Below are positions 12,346-19,492 of a stretch of 20,047 bases of DNA, one piece after another. This DNA comes from a virus: positions 1 through 20,047 of IMG/VR virus record IMGVR_UViG_3300041964_000040. One strand, given 5' to 3'. Made by a program: the position numbers and the translations under genes. The stretch's first letter is position 1, and every line of letters begins with the position of its first letter. The notes below the pieces were generated by a model. That model saw nothing but the letters and a program-made list of their open reading frames with translations, made no database searches and was not told the origin of the DNA.

Positions 12346-14240
12346 GACAGCCCAGGCGGAAACAGAATCTCAGTTGGCCTAACGACACCATGCGATCGCT
12401 CGATGAACCCGAGCGTGCTCAGCGGTCCGATCATGTTGCTGAAGTGGCCACCGGTCGGATCGATGCCGACTTCCTCGCCGATCTCCTGTGTCGTGATCTC
12501 AGCACCGCGGCGGCCAATCACCGCATTGAGGATCTCCACCGTCTTGCCGCCGGCGTTCTTCACCTTGCGCACACGCGAGCGCAGCACTTCGTGATAATCA
12601 GCCAGGCTCGCGACATTCTCCGGCACGCGCGCGAGCTCGCGTCCCGCCGGCGTCAGCGACATGGATCCACCGCCGCGCTGCACCAGGCCATTGCTCGATA
12701 GCGGACCGACTACATTCGAGAAGTGGCCACCGCTCGCATCAATCAATGCGACGGCGCCGATCTGCAGCGTCGACGGCGACGGAATGCCGATCGATTCGAA
12801 CCAGGCTAACGCATCGAGAATCTGCTGCTGCTTCGGCGTGGGAGTGAATTGAACGCCGGTCGCAGGCGGCTGAGCTTTGCCCGCTGTGGTTACATTCCCC
12901 TCGTTCCGGCTGAGGCGGGAAGGCTGCTCGCGTGTTCCACTCGCACGCCCCGGTGCTCCTACCCGGGGGATAGCCCCGTCGCCGACGTCCAAAGCTTTCG
13001 GAGCAAGCATCTCGGCCTGCTTCACACCGATTAGAGAGTGCGTGCGGCGGAGTAACACGCGCAGATCCGCATGCAGCGCTTCGATCGGCTGGCTGACGCG
13101 CTCGACGCGATCGCAAAGCTTTTCCAGTCGCGCGATCTCATTCGCTGCGAGCACCGGCACTTCGACCCTCTTGATTTCGGTCTTACCTTTTTCAAGATCA
13201 CGCTTCGCTTTGCGGATCCACTCGAGCGCCTCGAGCTCGTCTTCGACGCCGGCTGCATCGACCAGCCGATTAAGGTAAGAGTCGCCCGTTTGGACCTGAC
13301 GCTTCAGCAGGTCAATCGTCTTCCGCAGCTCCTTCGGATCATCCGCCTTCGCGCGCTCGATCGTCGCCAGCATCTTCTCGCTCAGATCCTCGAGCTCGAT
13401 CTGCGACAGCTGCTTCGGCTCTACCACCTTCGCGCCTGGCTTCGGCGTCGACGACACATCAGCCGTCGTCTTCTTCGCGATCCGGATCGTCTCGCTGATC
13501 TGCAGCCACTGCGGGCTCCAGACATGCGCGTCGCCCACCTTCAGGTGCGGCAGCACGCTCCCGATATCCTCGTTCACGCCCTTCTCTGCCACCCAGCTCT
13601 CGATCGCCTTGCGCTCTTGCGGCCCCGTCATCTGAAACGCGAACAAGCATTCCGTCTGGTTCAGCACGTCCTTGTTCACCGCCTGCGGCCGCTGCGAGAT
13701 CAACGTCGCGCCGATGCCGAAATTGCGGCCCAGCTTGATCAGCCGCTCAAACGCGCCCACCATCCGCGCCACGTCGCCGCGCACCTGTTGCGGCACGAAT
13801 TCCTGCGCCTCCTCGAAGAACACGTGCATCGCCGAGCGCTGCGTCTTCTTCTTCTGGAAAAGCTGCGTCGCGAAATCCGTCGCAAACTTCCGCTGCTCGC
13901 TCATGAGGAAGTTCGAGACATCGAGCACCGCCGAGATATTCCGATCGACGATCAGGTCGGCGATCAACGCGCCCGCGCCTGGCTCGAGCGGAATGTCGCC
14001 GTGCAATCCGCCGAAGACCGGGATCGAGTAAGCCTCGCGCCCATCCGCGCCGACGCGTAGCCCCCACCACACGCCGACGGGATCGAGCGCGACGACTTGC
14101 GCCTTCGCATCGAGCATCAACTCACAAAGCTTCGTCGACCCATAGCTCTTGCCGCTCCCCGTCCGGCCGAGGAACGCAAACTTTTGCGTCACCGCATCGA
14201 GCGGCAGCGAGAGGGACTCGGAGATCCACAGCTTGCTCAT
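12342..14240 (-). CDS. HerA/FtsK-like ATPase (DUF87 type) with duplicated C-terminal winged helix
   Basis: 632 residues from an ATG at 14240 that overlaps the upstream stop as ATGA with no separate gap; a longer frame begins at 14363 but would overlap the small gene. Walker A is GRTGSGKS at 25-32 and Walker B is VFFEEAQEF at 140-148, where EE-x-Q is the HerA signature; ISQRPQAVNKDVL near 192 is also typical. Residues 270-450 are helical and charged. The C-terminus holds two copies of a motif (GGHFSNVVGPLSSNG and GGHFSNMIGPLSTLG), each with a helix before it and an Arg soon after it, apparently a duplicated winged helix. It is probably a hexameric DNA translocase. Whether it serves replication, packaging or recombination is not shown. 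Confidence 0.87.
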   Translation of the reverse strand: MSKLWISESLSLPLDAVTQKFAFLGRTGSGKSYGSTKLCELMLDAKAQVVALDPVGVWWGLRVGADGREAYSIPVFGGLHGDIPLEPGAGALIADLIVDRNISAVLDVSNFLMSEQRKFATDFATQLFQKKKTQRSAMHVFFEEAQEFVPQQVRGDVARMVGAFERLIKLGRNFGIGATLISQRPQAVNKDVLNQTECLFAFQMTGPQERKAIESWVAEKGVNEDIGSVLPHLKVGDAHVWSPQWLQISETIRIAKKTTADVSSTPKPGAKVVEPKQLSQIELEDLSEKMLATIERAKADDPKELRKTIDLLKRQVQTGDSYLNRLVDAAGVEDELEALEWIRKAKRDLEKGKTEIKRVEVPVLAANEIARLEKLCDRVERVSQPIEALHADLRVLLRRTHSLIGVKQAEMLAPKALDVGDGAIPRVGAPGRASGTREQPSRLSRNEGNVTTAGKAQPPATGVQFTPTPKQQQILDALAWFESIGIPSPSTLQIGAVALIDASGGHFSNVVGPLSSNGLVQRGGGSMSLTPAGRELARVPENVASLADYHEVLRSRVRKVKNAGGKTVEILNAVIGRRGAEITTQEIGEEVGIDPTGGHFSNMIGPLSTLGFIERSHGVVRPTEILFPPGLS

Positions 14241-14461
14241 TTGCAGGTGCACTTCCCTCGGCCTTTGATCGCCTGGCACGTTGCCGGTTTGTGAACGCGG
14301 GTCGCAGGCCGTCGCTTGCCCTTCACTTCGGTCATCATGAATGACCCAATCTGCAGCGACCACTTGAAGCCTTTGCCGGAGCCGGAAAGCGAAACCGGCT
14401 GCCCTTTAGCCGCCTGCACTTGGCGGAACGCATCGTCGAGCTGTTCGGTTAGCTCGCTCAT
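14237..14461 (-). CDS. Hypothetical small basic protein
   Basis: 74 residues from an ATG at 14461. It begins with an acidic helix (SELTEQLDDAFRQVQAAKG), then a Gly/Ser-rich strand segment (SLSGSGKGFKWSLQIGSFMM), and ends in a basic stretch with CQAIKGRGKCTCK. The three Cys near the end could bind metal. It is ATGA-coupled to the genes on both sides, including the HerA-like ATPase, so it may be that protein's accessory factor, but nothing in its sequence proves this. Confidence 0.65.
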   Translation of the reverse strand: MSELTEQLDDAFRQVQAAKGQPVSLSGSGKGFKWSLQIGSFMMTEVKGKRRPATRVHKPATCQAIKGRGKCTCK

Positions 14462-14695
14462 AACAGCACCACGCTTTCTCCTGGCTCGCGTGGCGCCTCA
14501 TCGCAGCGGGTGTGAGCATGGAGCCGCCGTTTACGTTCTCGGCCTCGGGCCTTGGCAAGTGTGGCAACACGCACGCCACGCTGAGGAATAACGGCCCCCG
14601 TCACGCCCGACATCAGATCCTGCCTGTAAACATCCAGGTTGCCCGTGGCCCTTCCGAAAGACCCTCAGAATGGAGATCAGCTCGTCGAGCTTCAT
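14458..14695 (-). CDS. Small phage protein, interrupted by one inserted base
   Basis: The ATG at 14695 (GAGGATGGCGCT upstream) starts MKLDELISILRVFRKGHG. Removing one G of the GGG near 14640 continues NLDVYRQDLMSGVTGAV and ends ESVVLL at a TGA that overlaps the next start as ATGA. Read without correction, the frame stops at 14531 after 54 residues that turn Cys-rich. The corrected protein (about 78 residues) has the layout of a common small phage family: an ELIxxLxxx helix, then H-G-x-L-x-V-Y and a strand. Without correction an ATG at 14613 gives 51 residues. Function unknown. Confidence 0.5.
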
Positions 14696-14754
14696 AGCGC
14701 CATCCTCATCGAGTTACCCACACACGCCGTGCAAAGCGTCCGTTCGTCGTTCGC

Positions 14755-15012
14755 CTAGGAACAGCCGCGGCCGGCCGTCTTCTCCATGCACTGGCTGCAA
14801 TCTTCCTCAGTGCAGCCGCAGAGACGGCACACGCCCGGCAGCGGACGATCAGGACCTTGCGCGCGGAACTCGTCAAACAGCCGCGACTCGCGTGGGCCGA
14901 ACTGGCCTGCGATCGACTTCAGGTACTCCATCCAACCCGGCCGGCTGACCGCCAGCTTCGCCAGCGCCAACACCACGGCATCGCGCTCTGGACCTGCCAG
15001 TTCCACGCTCAT
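14755..15012 (-). CDS. Small zinc-binding protein (CxxC-TEEDC pattern)
   Basis: 85 residues from an ATG at 15012, ATGA-coupled to the previous gene. A helical N-terminal half (ERDAVVLALAKLAVSRPG) is followed by a Cys-rich C-terminus (VCRLCGCTEEDCSQC, then GRGCS). I have seen this CRxCGCTEED pattern in small phage and bacterial hypothetical proteins; it should bind zinc. The usual ending GCSW is cut at GCS by a TAG, so the last residues may be affected by a sequence error. Function unknown. A 59-base gap to the next gene follows, with no separate feature seen. Confidence 0.65.
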   Translation of the reverse strand: MSVELAGPERDAVVLALAKLAVSRPGWMEYLKSIAGQFGPRESRLFDEFRAQGPDRPLPGVCRLCGCTEEDCSQCMEKTAGRGCS

Positions 15013-15215
15013 CGTGCTGCGTAGCCTCTCGCGTTGCGACGCTCACGGAGCGTCTTCGTCATCTCCACCACGCTGTTCACGTTGTAGCGCGTGCCGTCGA
15101 TGAAGATGGCCTTGTCGATCACCCGCACGTTGATGCGACGCGTCCCTGTCGCGAGCAGCGCATTGGTGTAGCTAGCGGCGATCTCCTCCACCGTGCGCGC
15201 GAACTGCTTCTTCAT
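15009..15215 (-). CDS. Hypothetical small basic protein
   Basis: 68 residues from an ATG at 15215, ATGA-coupled on both sides. The first helix (QFARTVEEIAASYTNALL) is followed by two strands (RRINVRVIDKAIFIDGTRYNV) and an arginine-rich last helix (MTKTLRERRNARGYAAR). The fold looks like a small beta-hairpin with flanking helices, possibly nucleic-acid binding because of its charge. No family recognised. Confidence 0.65.
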   Translation of the reverse strand: MKKQFARTVEEIAASYTNALLATGTRRINVRVIDKAIFIDGTRYNVNSVVEMTKTLRERRNARGYAAR

Positions 15216-15484
15216 GCGCCTCCCGGGAGGATGATGGTAGATGGGCTAGCCTGCGCGACGTGCAGAGAAGTCGTGCGAACCGGCATCGCATCGCGTGCGC
15301 AGTTCAGTTGATCGATCGCGCTCTCGATCGCCGCGATGATGTAATCACCGCGCGGCCCTTTTTCTAACGCAGGATCACCATTCGCAATCTGCAGCGCGAC
15401 AAAGCAGGCGATCCGCGCGCCATCGAGCGCGACTGACGTCAGGCTCTCCTGGTGAACTGGTAACTCTTCAGCTGGATCGCTCAT
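15212..15484 (-). CDS. Hypothetical small protein
   Basis: 90 residues from an ATG at 15484. Two helices are visible (GARIACFVALQIANGD and GDYIIAAIESAIDQLNCARDA), with short polar ends. I do not recognise it. It is ATGA-coupled to the downstream gene, and to the upstream gene once that gene's frame is corrected, which supports its start. Confidence 0.6.
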   Translation of the reverse strand: MSDPAEELPVHQESLTSVALDGARIACFVALQIANGDPALEKGPRGDYIIAAIESAIDQLNCARDAMPVRTTSLHVAQASPSTIILPGGA

Positions 15485-15856
15485 GCCGCGTTCGCTAAGA
15501 CCTTGAAGGTCGGGTTCGTGTTGCGCTTCGATGTGGACCTGACGACGTGGTTGTCGATCAGCTCCTCAATGCTGGGCCCCCGCGCCCTTCTTCGGAACCT
15601 GCCGCTTGCTCCAGCGATACCGCACCATCAGCCCGAGCTTCAGCGTCTCGACGCCGTAGTCGTTCATCAGCCGGCGGAACGTTCGCTGCGGGTCCTTGCC
15701 CTCGATCTCCAGCATCTTCACCGCGGTCTCTTCGGTGACCCACTTGAACGACTCGATGATCTCCGCGCGGATGAGCGGCCGCTCGCGTTCCACCGCCGCG
15801 GCGATCTCCGTGCGTAACAGCTCGAGCATCTGCTCCTCGGTGATCGTCAGGCTCAT
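15481..15856 (-). CDS. Excisionase/MerR-like HTH protein, interrupted at a G5 run
   Basis: The ATG at 15856 starts an acidic helix (TEEQMLELLRTEIAAAVERE) followed by a helix-turn-helix-like segment: FKWVTEETAVKMLEIEGKDPQ, then RTFRRLMNDYG and LMVRYRW. The order (helix, variable linker, RxL-xxDYG, then a strand reading x-VRYRW) is that of small excisionase-type winged helices. In the straight frame the protein ends at 15566 (96 residues). Removing one G of GCGCGGGGGCCC near 15575 continues PSIEELIDNHVVRSTSKRNT and ends at a TGA that makes the ATGA overlap with the next gene, about 125 residues. The corrected ending looks real. Likely DNA-binding. Confidence 0.6.
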
Positions 15857-16098
15857 ATCGGTGCCGACAATGATGTGACGGTGCGCGAGAGACGCGGGCC
15901 GCCTGGGACACGCTCCGGCTTCTCCTCGCGTTGCTTCGGGTCGCGGCGCGGGTACTCGCCGTCGTAGACAAAGCAGCCGTTCGTCGCGCGCAGCTCCGCG
16001 ATCCGCGCCGGCAACTCCATTGGATCGGCATCGTGAATGCCGGCGGCATCAAGCGACGCCTGCAGGATCTCCGCCGCTGTCTTCAAACGCGGGTCCAT
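15853..16098 (-). CDS. Hypothetical small protein
   Basis: 81 residues from an ATG at 16098, within the few bases after the membrane-protein stop. A longer frame exists, but its N-terminal stretch is Gly-rich and overlaps the previous gene. A helix (RLKTAAEILQASLDAAG) and a short Asp-rich turn (DADPMELPARIAELRATNG) precede a charged tail (DPKQREEKPERVPGG). It is ATGA-coupled to the HTH gene. No family recognised. Confidence 0.6.
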   Translation of the reverse strand: MDPRLKTAAEILQASLDAAGIHDADPMELPARIAELRATNGCFVYDGEYPRRDPKQREEKPERVPGGPRLSRTVTSLSAPI

Positions 16099-16106
16099 AT
16101 CGAGGG

Positions 16107-16526
16107 TCAAGGCTCCTCCTCCCAAACCGACACCGCCTCGGCCGCCTTCAGCTTCCGCGACCAAAGCTGCCGCCAGTATGCCTCGTTCGCCGAGTCGTTA
16201 GACTTCAGCGTGTAGCCGAGCCGCAGGCATTCGCGATTCACCGCTTCCATCCACTGCTCGAAGGACGCCTCGTTGCGCACGTGCTCGAGCGCCGATCGCT
16301 GCGCGTGAGCCATCGCTGCCTGACGCCGTTTCGTTAGGCAGCTGCCGATCAACTGCCACCCGATGAACAGGAGCACGCCAGCTCCGATTGCGGTCGCGGA
16401 GAAGAGAATCGGCTTCGTCAGGAACAACCAGGCGACGAACGCAATTGCCAGCAGCGGCCGCAGGAAATGCCAATGCGCGACTGGCCCCCGTTCTTCCGGG
16501 ACCTCCAGGAAGATCGGGCGCTTCAT
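16107..16526 (-). CDS. Small membrane protein with two membrane helices
   Basis: 139 residues from an ATG at 16526 that overlaps the previous stop as ATGA. Hydrophobic segments at about 23-35 (PLLAIAFVAWLFL) and 42-60 (FSATAIGAGVLLFIGWQLIG) give two membrane helices, so both ends probably face the cytoplasm. The following 80 residues are soluble and charged, with a Trp-rich ending (YWRQLWSRKL). It sits at the start of the leftward operon. Candidate roles include a superinfection or membrane modulator, but this is inference only. Confidence 0.65.
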   Translation of the reverse strand: MKRPIFLEVPEERGPVAHWHFLRPLLAIAFVAWLFLTKPILFSATAIGAGVLLFIGWQLIGSCLTKRRQAAMAHAQRSALEHVRNEASFEQWMEAVNRECLRLGYTLKSNDSANEAYWRQLWSRKLKAAEAVSVWEEEP

Positions 16527-16807
16527 GCCGCTCGCGCTCCCTTCCGTTCATCGATGATCGCCTGCAGTCGATCGATCTCACGCGCGATCGCGTCCACATC
16601 TGCGCAGATCGGCCCCAGCTCATCGCAGGCAGCGCGCAGCGCGTGCAGCAACCCCTCGCGCAAACGCTCACCGGCCGAGCTCAGCGCCACGCCGGCGTGA
16701 TGTTTCTCCGAGAAGCTGATCGCGAACTCGAGCACGCGCGCAAGCTCGACAGTCTGCCTCAGCTCCTCTTCGCGGCTCAGCCGCGGCATCGGGATCGTGC
16801 GCGCCAT
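16523..16807 (-). CDS. Hypothetical helical protein
   Basis: 94 residues. The ATG at 16807 is chosen for its strong ribosome-binding site (GGGAGGAACTG); an in-frame GTG at 16837 is less likely. The sequence is nearly all helix (EEELRQTVELARVLEFAISF, REGLLHALRAACDELG, VDAIAREIDRLQAIIDE) and could form a small helical bundle or coiled-coil dimer. Its strong start site and place suggest a well-expressed early protein. No family recognised. Confidence 0.65.
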   Translation of the reverse strand: MARTIPMPRLSREEELRQTVELARVLEFAISFSEKHHAGVALSSAGERLREGLLHALRAACDELGPICADVDAIAREIDRLQAIIDERKGARAA

Positions 16808-16855
16808 CAGTTCCTCCCGTGGTTCTTCGATCTCCACGACGTCCCTTTCAGAGTC

Positions 16856-17005
16856 TCACATCGGCAGCCAGTCCCGCGGCCGTCGTGGGAAAGGATCATC
16901 AGCGCAGCGGTGGCGAGGGACGTCGCCATCCTTCTGCAGCCGGCCGATCAAAAGCGGAGCGCTCCGGGCAACATCCGCTCGCGGTAAAACTCCAGCGCCG
17001 TTCAC
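16856..17005 (-). CDS. Tiny basic protein, possible first gene of the leftward operon
   Basis: 49 residues from a GTG at 17005, with a strong ribosome-binding site (GGAGGCGCACG). The sequence is basic and Pro-rich (DVARSAPLLIGRLQ, then DDPFPRRPRDWLP). It lies 20 bases after a 13-bp inverted repeat and just before the next strong start at 16807. Size and composition alone do not prove coding, but the start site is much better than expected by chance. A different frame also runs through this segment from the putative gene above it. Confidence 0.4.
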   Translation of the reverse strand: MNGAGVLPRADVARSAPLLIGRLQKDGDVPRHRCADDPFPRRPRDWLPM

Positions 17006-17326
17006 CGTGCGCCTCCGGAAAAGTTAGAGCTGCGCAGCGAGTCGACCCGCAAACGCTGCGCAGCTCAGCAACATGATTGGTCGAATTGGGAAGCCATTGC
17101 AGTGGCCCAGGAAGGTCAGGGTCGGTGTTAGACGCCGGGTGGGTTTCTAGCTGCCAGCGCGGGCCGGTGATTTCCGGTCCCTGCTGTTTCTTCAACTGCT
17201 CGAGCTCTGCGCGGAGACGAATCTCCCCACTTTGCCGCCGCGATGCGTTTCCTCAGGATCGGGGCTCTTCTTCAACATCCGAGCCTGACCCAGCAGGTTT
17301 TCGGTGATTTTGATTTCGGCTTCCAT
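16899..17326 (-). pseudogene. Putative early gene with frame change near 17232
   Basis: A good start is at 17326 (AGCAGGAC before ATG), reading MEAEIKITENLLGQARML and then KKSPDPEETHRGGK; in this frame it stops soon after. One frame change near 17232 (a GGGG run) leads into GEIRLRAELEQLKKQQGPEI, a convincing charged helix, and on to WQLETHPASNTDPDLPGPLQ. That frame stays open to 16899, but beyond about 17070 it crosses an inverted repeat and no longer looks coding. Probably a small protein of 80-90 residues, broken or mis-sequenced. No family recognised. Confidence 0.35.
17027..17066. repeat. 13-bp perfect inverted repeat
   Basis: GAGCTGCGCAGCG (17027-17039) and CGCTGCGCAGCTC (17054-17066) form a strong hairpin with a 14-base loop. 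In the leftward direction it is followed by TAACTTTTCC, a weak T-run, so it could be a transcription terminator or attenuator in the early leader. As DNA it could also be an operator. It lies just upstream of the tiny gene at 16856-17005. Confidence 0.6.
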
Positions 17327-17466
17327 GTCCTGCTAAACGCTCTCGCGCCCTCCGGTTACCTGCTTGTTTACCGCTCGATCCACAACTACGAAATATTCGC
17401 CATGTGGAACAATCGGCAAGAAAAATGATTGAAGTATTTTCATTTATTCACTATCTGGATTGATCT
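17327..17466. promoter_or_regulatory. Divergent control region between repressor and leftward genes
   Basis: This AT-richer gap separates the plus-strand repressor-like gene from the leftward genes, the classic immunity position. CGAAATATTCG (17389-17399) is a perfect 11-base dyad, flanked by TCCACA (17379-17384) and TGTGGA (17403-17408), an outer inverted repeat with nearly the same centre. These are candidate operator half-sites. A weak rightward promoter candidate is TTGAAG at 17430-17435 with TATCTG 17 bases downstream. Promoter strength and binding are not shown. Confidence 0.45.
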
Positions 17467-17892
17467 GTGAGCCAGTTCTCTAACCAACTTCAAGCGTCGA
17501 TCGAGGCAGCGGCGCTGACGCAAAAATGCCGTCTGCCGAAAAGGCGGGAGTGTCCCAAGGACGCGCTTAGCCGTTACGTAAGACGGGAGAACCGGCCACC
17601 GCCTGACGTGCTCGAGAAACTGCTGAAGGCGTTTCCTGACAAACAACGCACGTCGCTCGGTCTCGCCTATCTCGCCGACGATCTCACACCGACACTGCGC
17701 GACCTCATCCAGCATCGGTCCAAAAGCAGGCACTGCTCGCGTAGCGGAGGACGTCGCCGTTTATCGCTCCCGGATGCCGAGCGGAGTTGCGCGAGGCGTA
17801 CGAACGGCATTGGCTTTGCCGCACTCGAAGATGCCGACGTCGCCAGTCAGATGATCAGCAATTGGCGCATTCTTCAGTCGCGCAAAAAATGA
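17467..17892 (+). pseudogene. CI-like XRE repressor, internal frame disturbances
   Basis: A single frame from GTG at 17467 to TGA at 17892 (141 residues) exists but is scrambled inside. It begins MSQFSNQLQASIEAAALTQ as a phage repressor would. The next segment makes sense only in another frame (EKAGVSQG), then returns to the original frame as LSRYVRRENRPPPDVLEKLL. Together these read as an XRE helix-turn-helix whose recognition helix is SQG-x-LSRYVRREN. So there are two roughly compensating indels inside the HTH. After about residue 80 (RDLIQHRS) another frame again looks more natural (AVYRSRMPSGV), until ADVASQMISNWRILQ near the end. Position and orientation fit the lysogeny repressor. Sequence error or decay cannot be told apart here. 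Confidence 0.55.
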
Positions 17893-17971
17893 ATCGAGGC
17901 CCGCGGGGCAGCGTGCGAGATGCATGGTCATGCCGGCGCAGGTAGCCCGGTGGCGAGGCGGGAGCTGAGCC

Positions 17972-19272
17972 ATGAAGAAGAAGGGCGGGCCGGTCGCGAT
18001 CCTTCGCGAAGGCAGCGTTGCAGTGCCCATCTATCAGCTGGGCGACGGGCGCTTTCAGGTTCGCTAACCGCGAGCTCGGCGAGACTGCTGTCACAAAGCG
18101 GCCGCGCATCGATCTCGGCGACGCCAAGCGCTTCGCGAAAGAGACAGCCATCCGGCTCGCCAACGCGCAGCTCCCCATCACCGCGTCGCAACCGCGAGCA
18201 GCTGCTGCCACATCGAGAAAGTCGTCGAGCCATTCGCCGTCTCGCCGGTCACCGCGATCGAGCAGTGGGCTGAGTGGCGGCGTTCGTTAGTCGTCACCCA
18301 CACGCGAGACGGTTCCCCGCGATTCACGCGCAGCTCCTGCAGTCGAAAGCCGATCACAAACTTTCCGCACGTTACTTCCGCTCGCTGCGCGACGACGGCA
18401 AGGCATTCGCGAAGGCGTTCCACGGGGCCCATCGATGAGGTCCGCGCGCAGCAGATCGAGAACTACCTGCGCGAACTGAACGTCCAGGACCGGCGCCGCA
18501 ACAACATCCGCGACGTCATCGTCACCATCTTCCTCTACGCGAAGAATCACGAGAAGCTGCCGGCCGACAAAATAACGGAGGCCGAAAAGGTAAAGCGGAT
18601 CGAGCTCGAGGATAAGAACCCCGAGGTCTACACGCCGGCGCAGCTGCGCGTCATCTTGCATCAGGTCGCTCCAGAATGGCGGGACTGGATCTGCTGCCAG
18701 GCCTTCCCTCGGTATTCGACCGGAAGAAGCGGGCCTGCCTCACATCAGTAAAAAAGACGGCGCCAATCGCAAGCTCATGTGGGCCGACTTTCTGTGGGAT
18801 GAACGTCAGGTCCGGATCAGCGCGCTCATCGCGAAGCGTACGGGCAAGATCGCGCGCGATCGCTTCGTTGATCTCAACGACACCTTCCTCGCGTGGTGCG
18901 GTCATAACCGCGACAACACCGGGCCCGTCGCAACGTTAGACCGTCCCGATCGGGAGACCGGACGGCTCGCTAACATCATCGGCAAGCGCGACGAACACGG
19001 CCGCATCGAGATGGTGTGGGACGGGCACGCGCATGGTCCCTGGCTTCGACTGGATCCCCGACGGTCTCCGTCACTCGTACGCGACCTACTGGAACTCGCT
19101 GCACAAAGACATGGCGCGTCTCAAAGAGATGATGGGCAACAGCGAGCGGGTGAACCGGAAGTTCTACTACCACCCGCAGCCCACCAGCATCGCAAAGAAG
19201 TACTGGGCCAGCCATTCCCGACACCGCCGGCAAGATCACGCAGCTCCCGCTTTTTCGGATGATCTGAAGTGA
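17972..19272 (+). pseudogene. int: Tyrosine recombinase (phage integrase), frame changes at least seven times
   Basis: Site-specific integrase of about 430 residues if repaired. The ATG at 17972 has GGGAG upstream. Segments in order, each clean in its own frame: arm-binding N-terminus (MKKKGGPVAILREGSVAV); DLGDAKRFAKETAIRLANAQ; core-binding part (AIEQWAEWRRSLVV, LSARYFRSLRDDGKAFAKAF, IENYLRELNVQDRRRNNIRD); catalytic part with the first Arg in GIRPEEAGL, a strand-turn Lys region (IAKRTGKIARDR), DGLRHSYATYW (the second Arg box) and NRKFYYHP (nucleophile Tyr). Frames (start mod 3) go 2, 0, 2, 1, 2, 0, 1, 2. No in-frame stop lies inside any segment, which favours indel errors. The corrected stop is about 19267. 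Confidence 0.8.
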
Positions 19273-19286
19273 CCAAAAAGTGACCA
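19267..19286. repeat. Arm-type integrase site pair 1
   Basis: AAGTGACCA at 19267-19275 and again at 19278-19286, 11 bases apart, i.e. one helical turn. The pair begins at the very end of the integrase gene. The same 9-mer recurs as a second pair with identical spacing at 19453-19472, on the other side of the tRNA-like core. Confidence 0.6.
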
Positions 19287-19309
19287 GAATCAAAGGCGGA
19301 GTTTTGTAA

Positions 19310-19336
19310 GCCGTTGTCTTGAAAACAGGCAACGGC
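19310..19336. repeat. 7-bp hairpin between arm sites
   Basis: GCCGTTG (19310-19316) pairs with CAACGGC (19330-19336) around a 13-base loop. GCAACGGC at 19329-19336 is repeated at 19359-19366. This may be an integrase or excisionase site or a terminator for the integrase gene, although no T-run follows. Confidence 0.4.
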
Positions 19337-19399
19337 AGCGCAATCTCCTATGAAGCGCGCAACGGCTGACAATCCGGCCGATCTAACTTTTCAAAACCT

Positions 19400-19427
19400 A
19401 CGGGTTCAAGTCCCCCCCCGAGCACCA
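19400..19427 (+). other. tRNA 3'-end-like sequence, candidate attachment core
   Basis: ACGGG, then the T-loop TTCAAGT (19405-19411), then exactly 16 bases ending in CCA at 19425-19427: five for the T-stem, seven for the acceptor (CCCGAGC), one discriminator A and CCA. That spacing is exact for a tRNA 3' end. The T-stem has only three clean pairs, perhaps because of the C8 run (19412-19419). No matching 5' half (GCTCGGG) lies just upstream, so this is only the 3' end, as expected of an integration core left beside an integrase gene. Confidence 0.6.
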
Positions 19428-19452
19428 CTGACGGGCCTCTGTATCGAGGCCA

Positions 19453-19472
19453 AAGTGACCAGAAAGTGACCT
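19453..19472. repeat. Arm-type integrase site pair 2
   Basis: AAGTGACCA at 19453-19461 and AAGTGACCT at 19464-19472, again 11 bases apart. Same orientation and spacing as pair 1, about 186 bases away across the tRNA-like core. Confidence 0.6.
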
Positions 19473-19492
19473 CCGACCTGGGATCAACGTTC

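Noticed and set aside
13071-14060. Long plus-strand open frame opposite the HerA-like gene
   Set aside because: Arg/Leu/His-rich antisense shadow; the minus strand has clear ATPase motifs over the same bases.
14793-14817. GGCTGCA/TGCAGCC inverted repeat
   Set aside because: Lies in a Cys-rich coding stretch where TGC codons create such matches easily.
17093-17106. A possible fourth CUGCAA hairpin (GCCA/TGGC stem)
   Set aside because: No GAGTAACC follows and no start codon lies within 25 bases on the minus strand; a short stem like this can arise by chance.
19310-19427. Complete tRNA-Ser gene (CTTGAAA looks like an anticodon loop)
   Set aside because: Distance from that loop to the CCA is about 110 bases, too long, and no acceptor 5' half is found; only the 3' end is supported.
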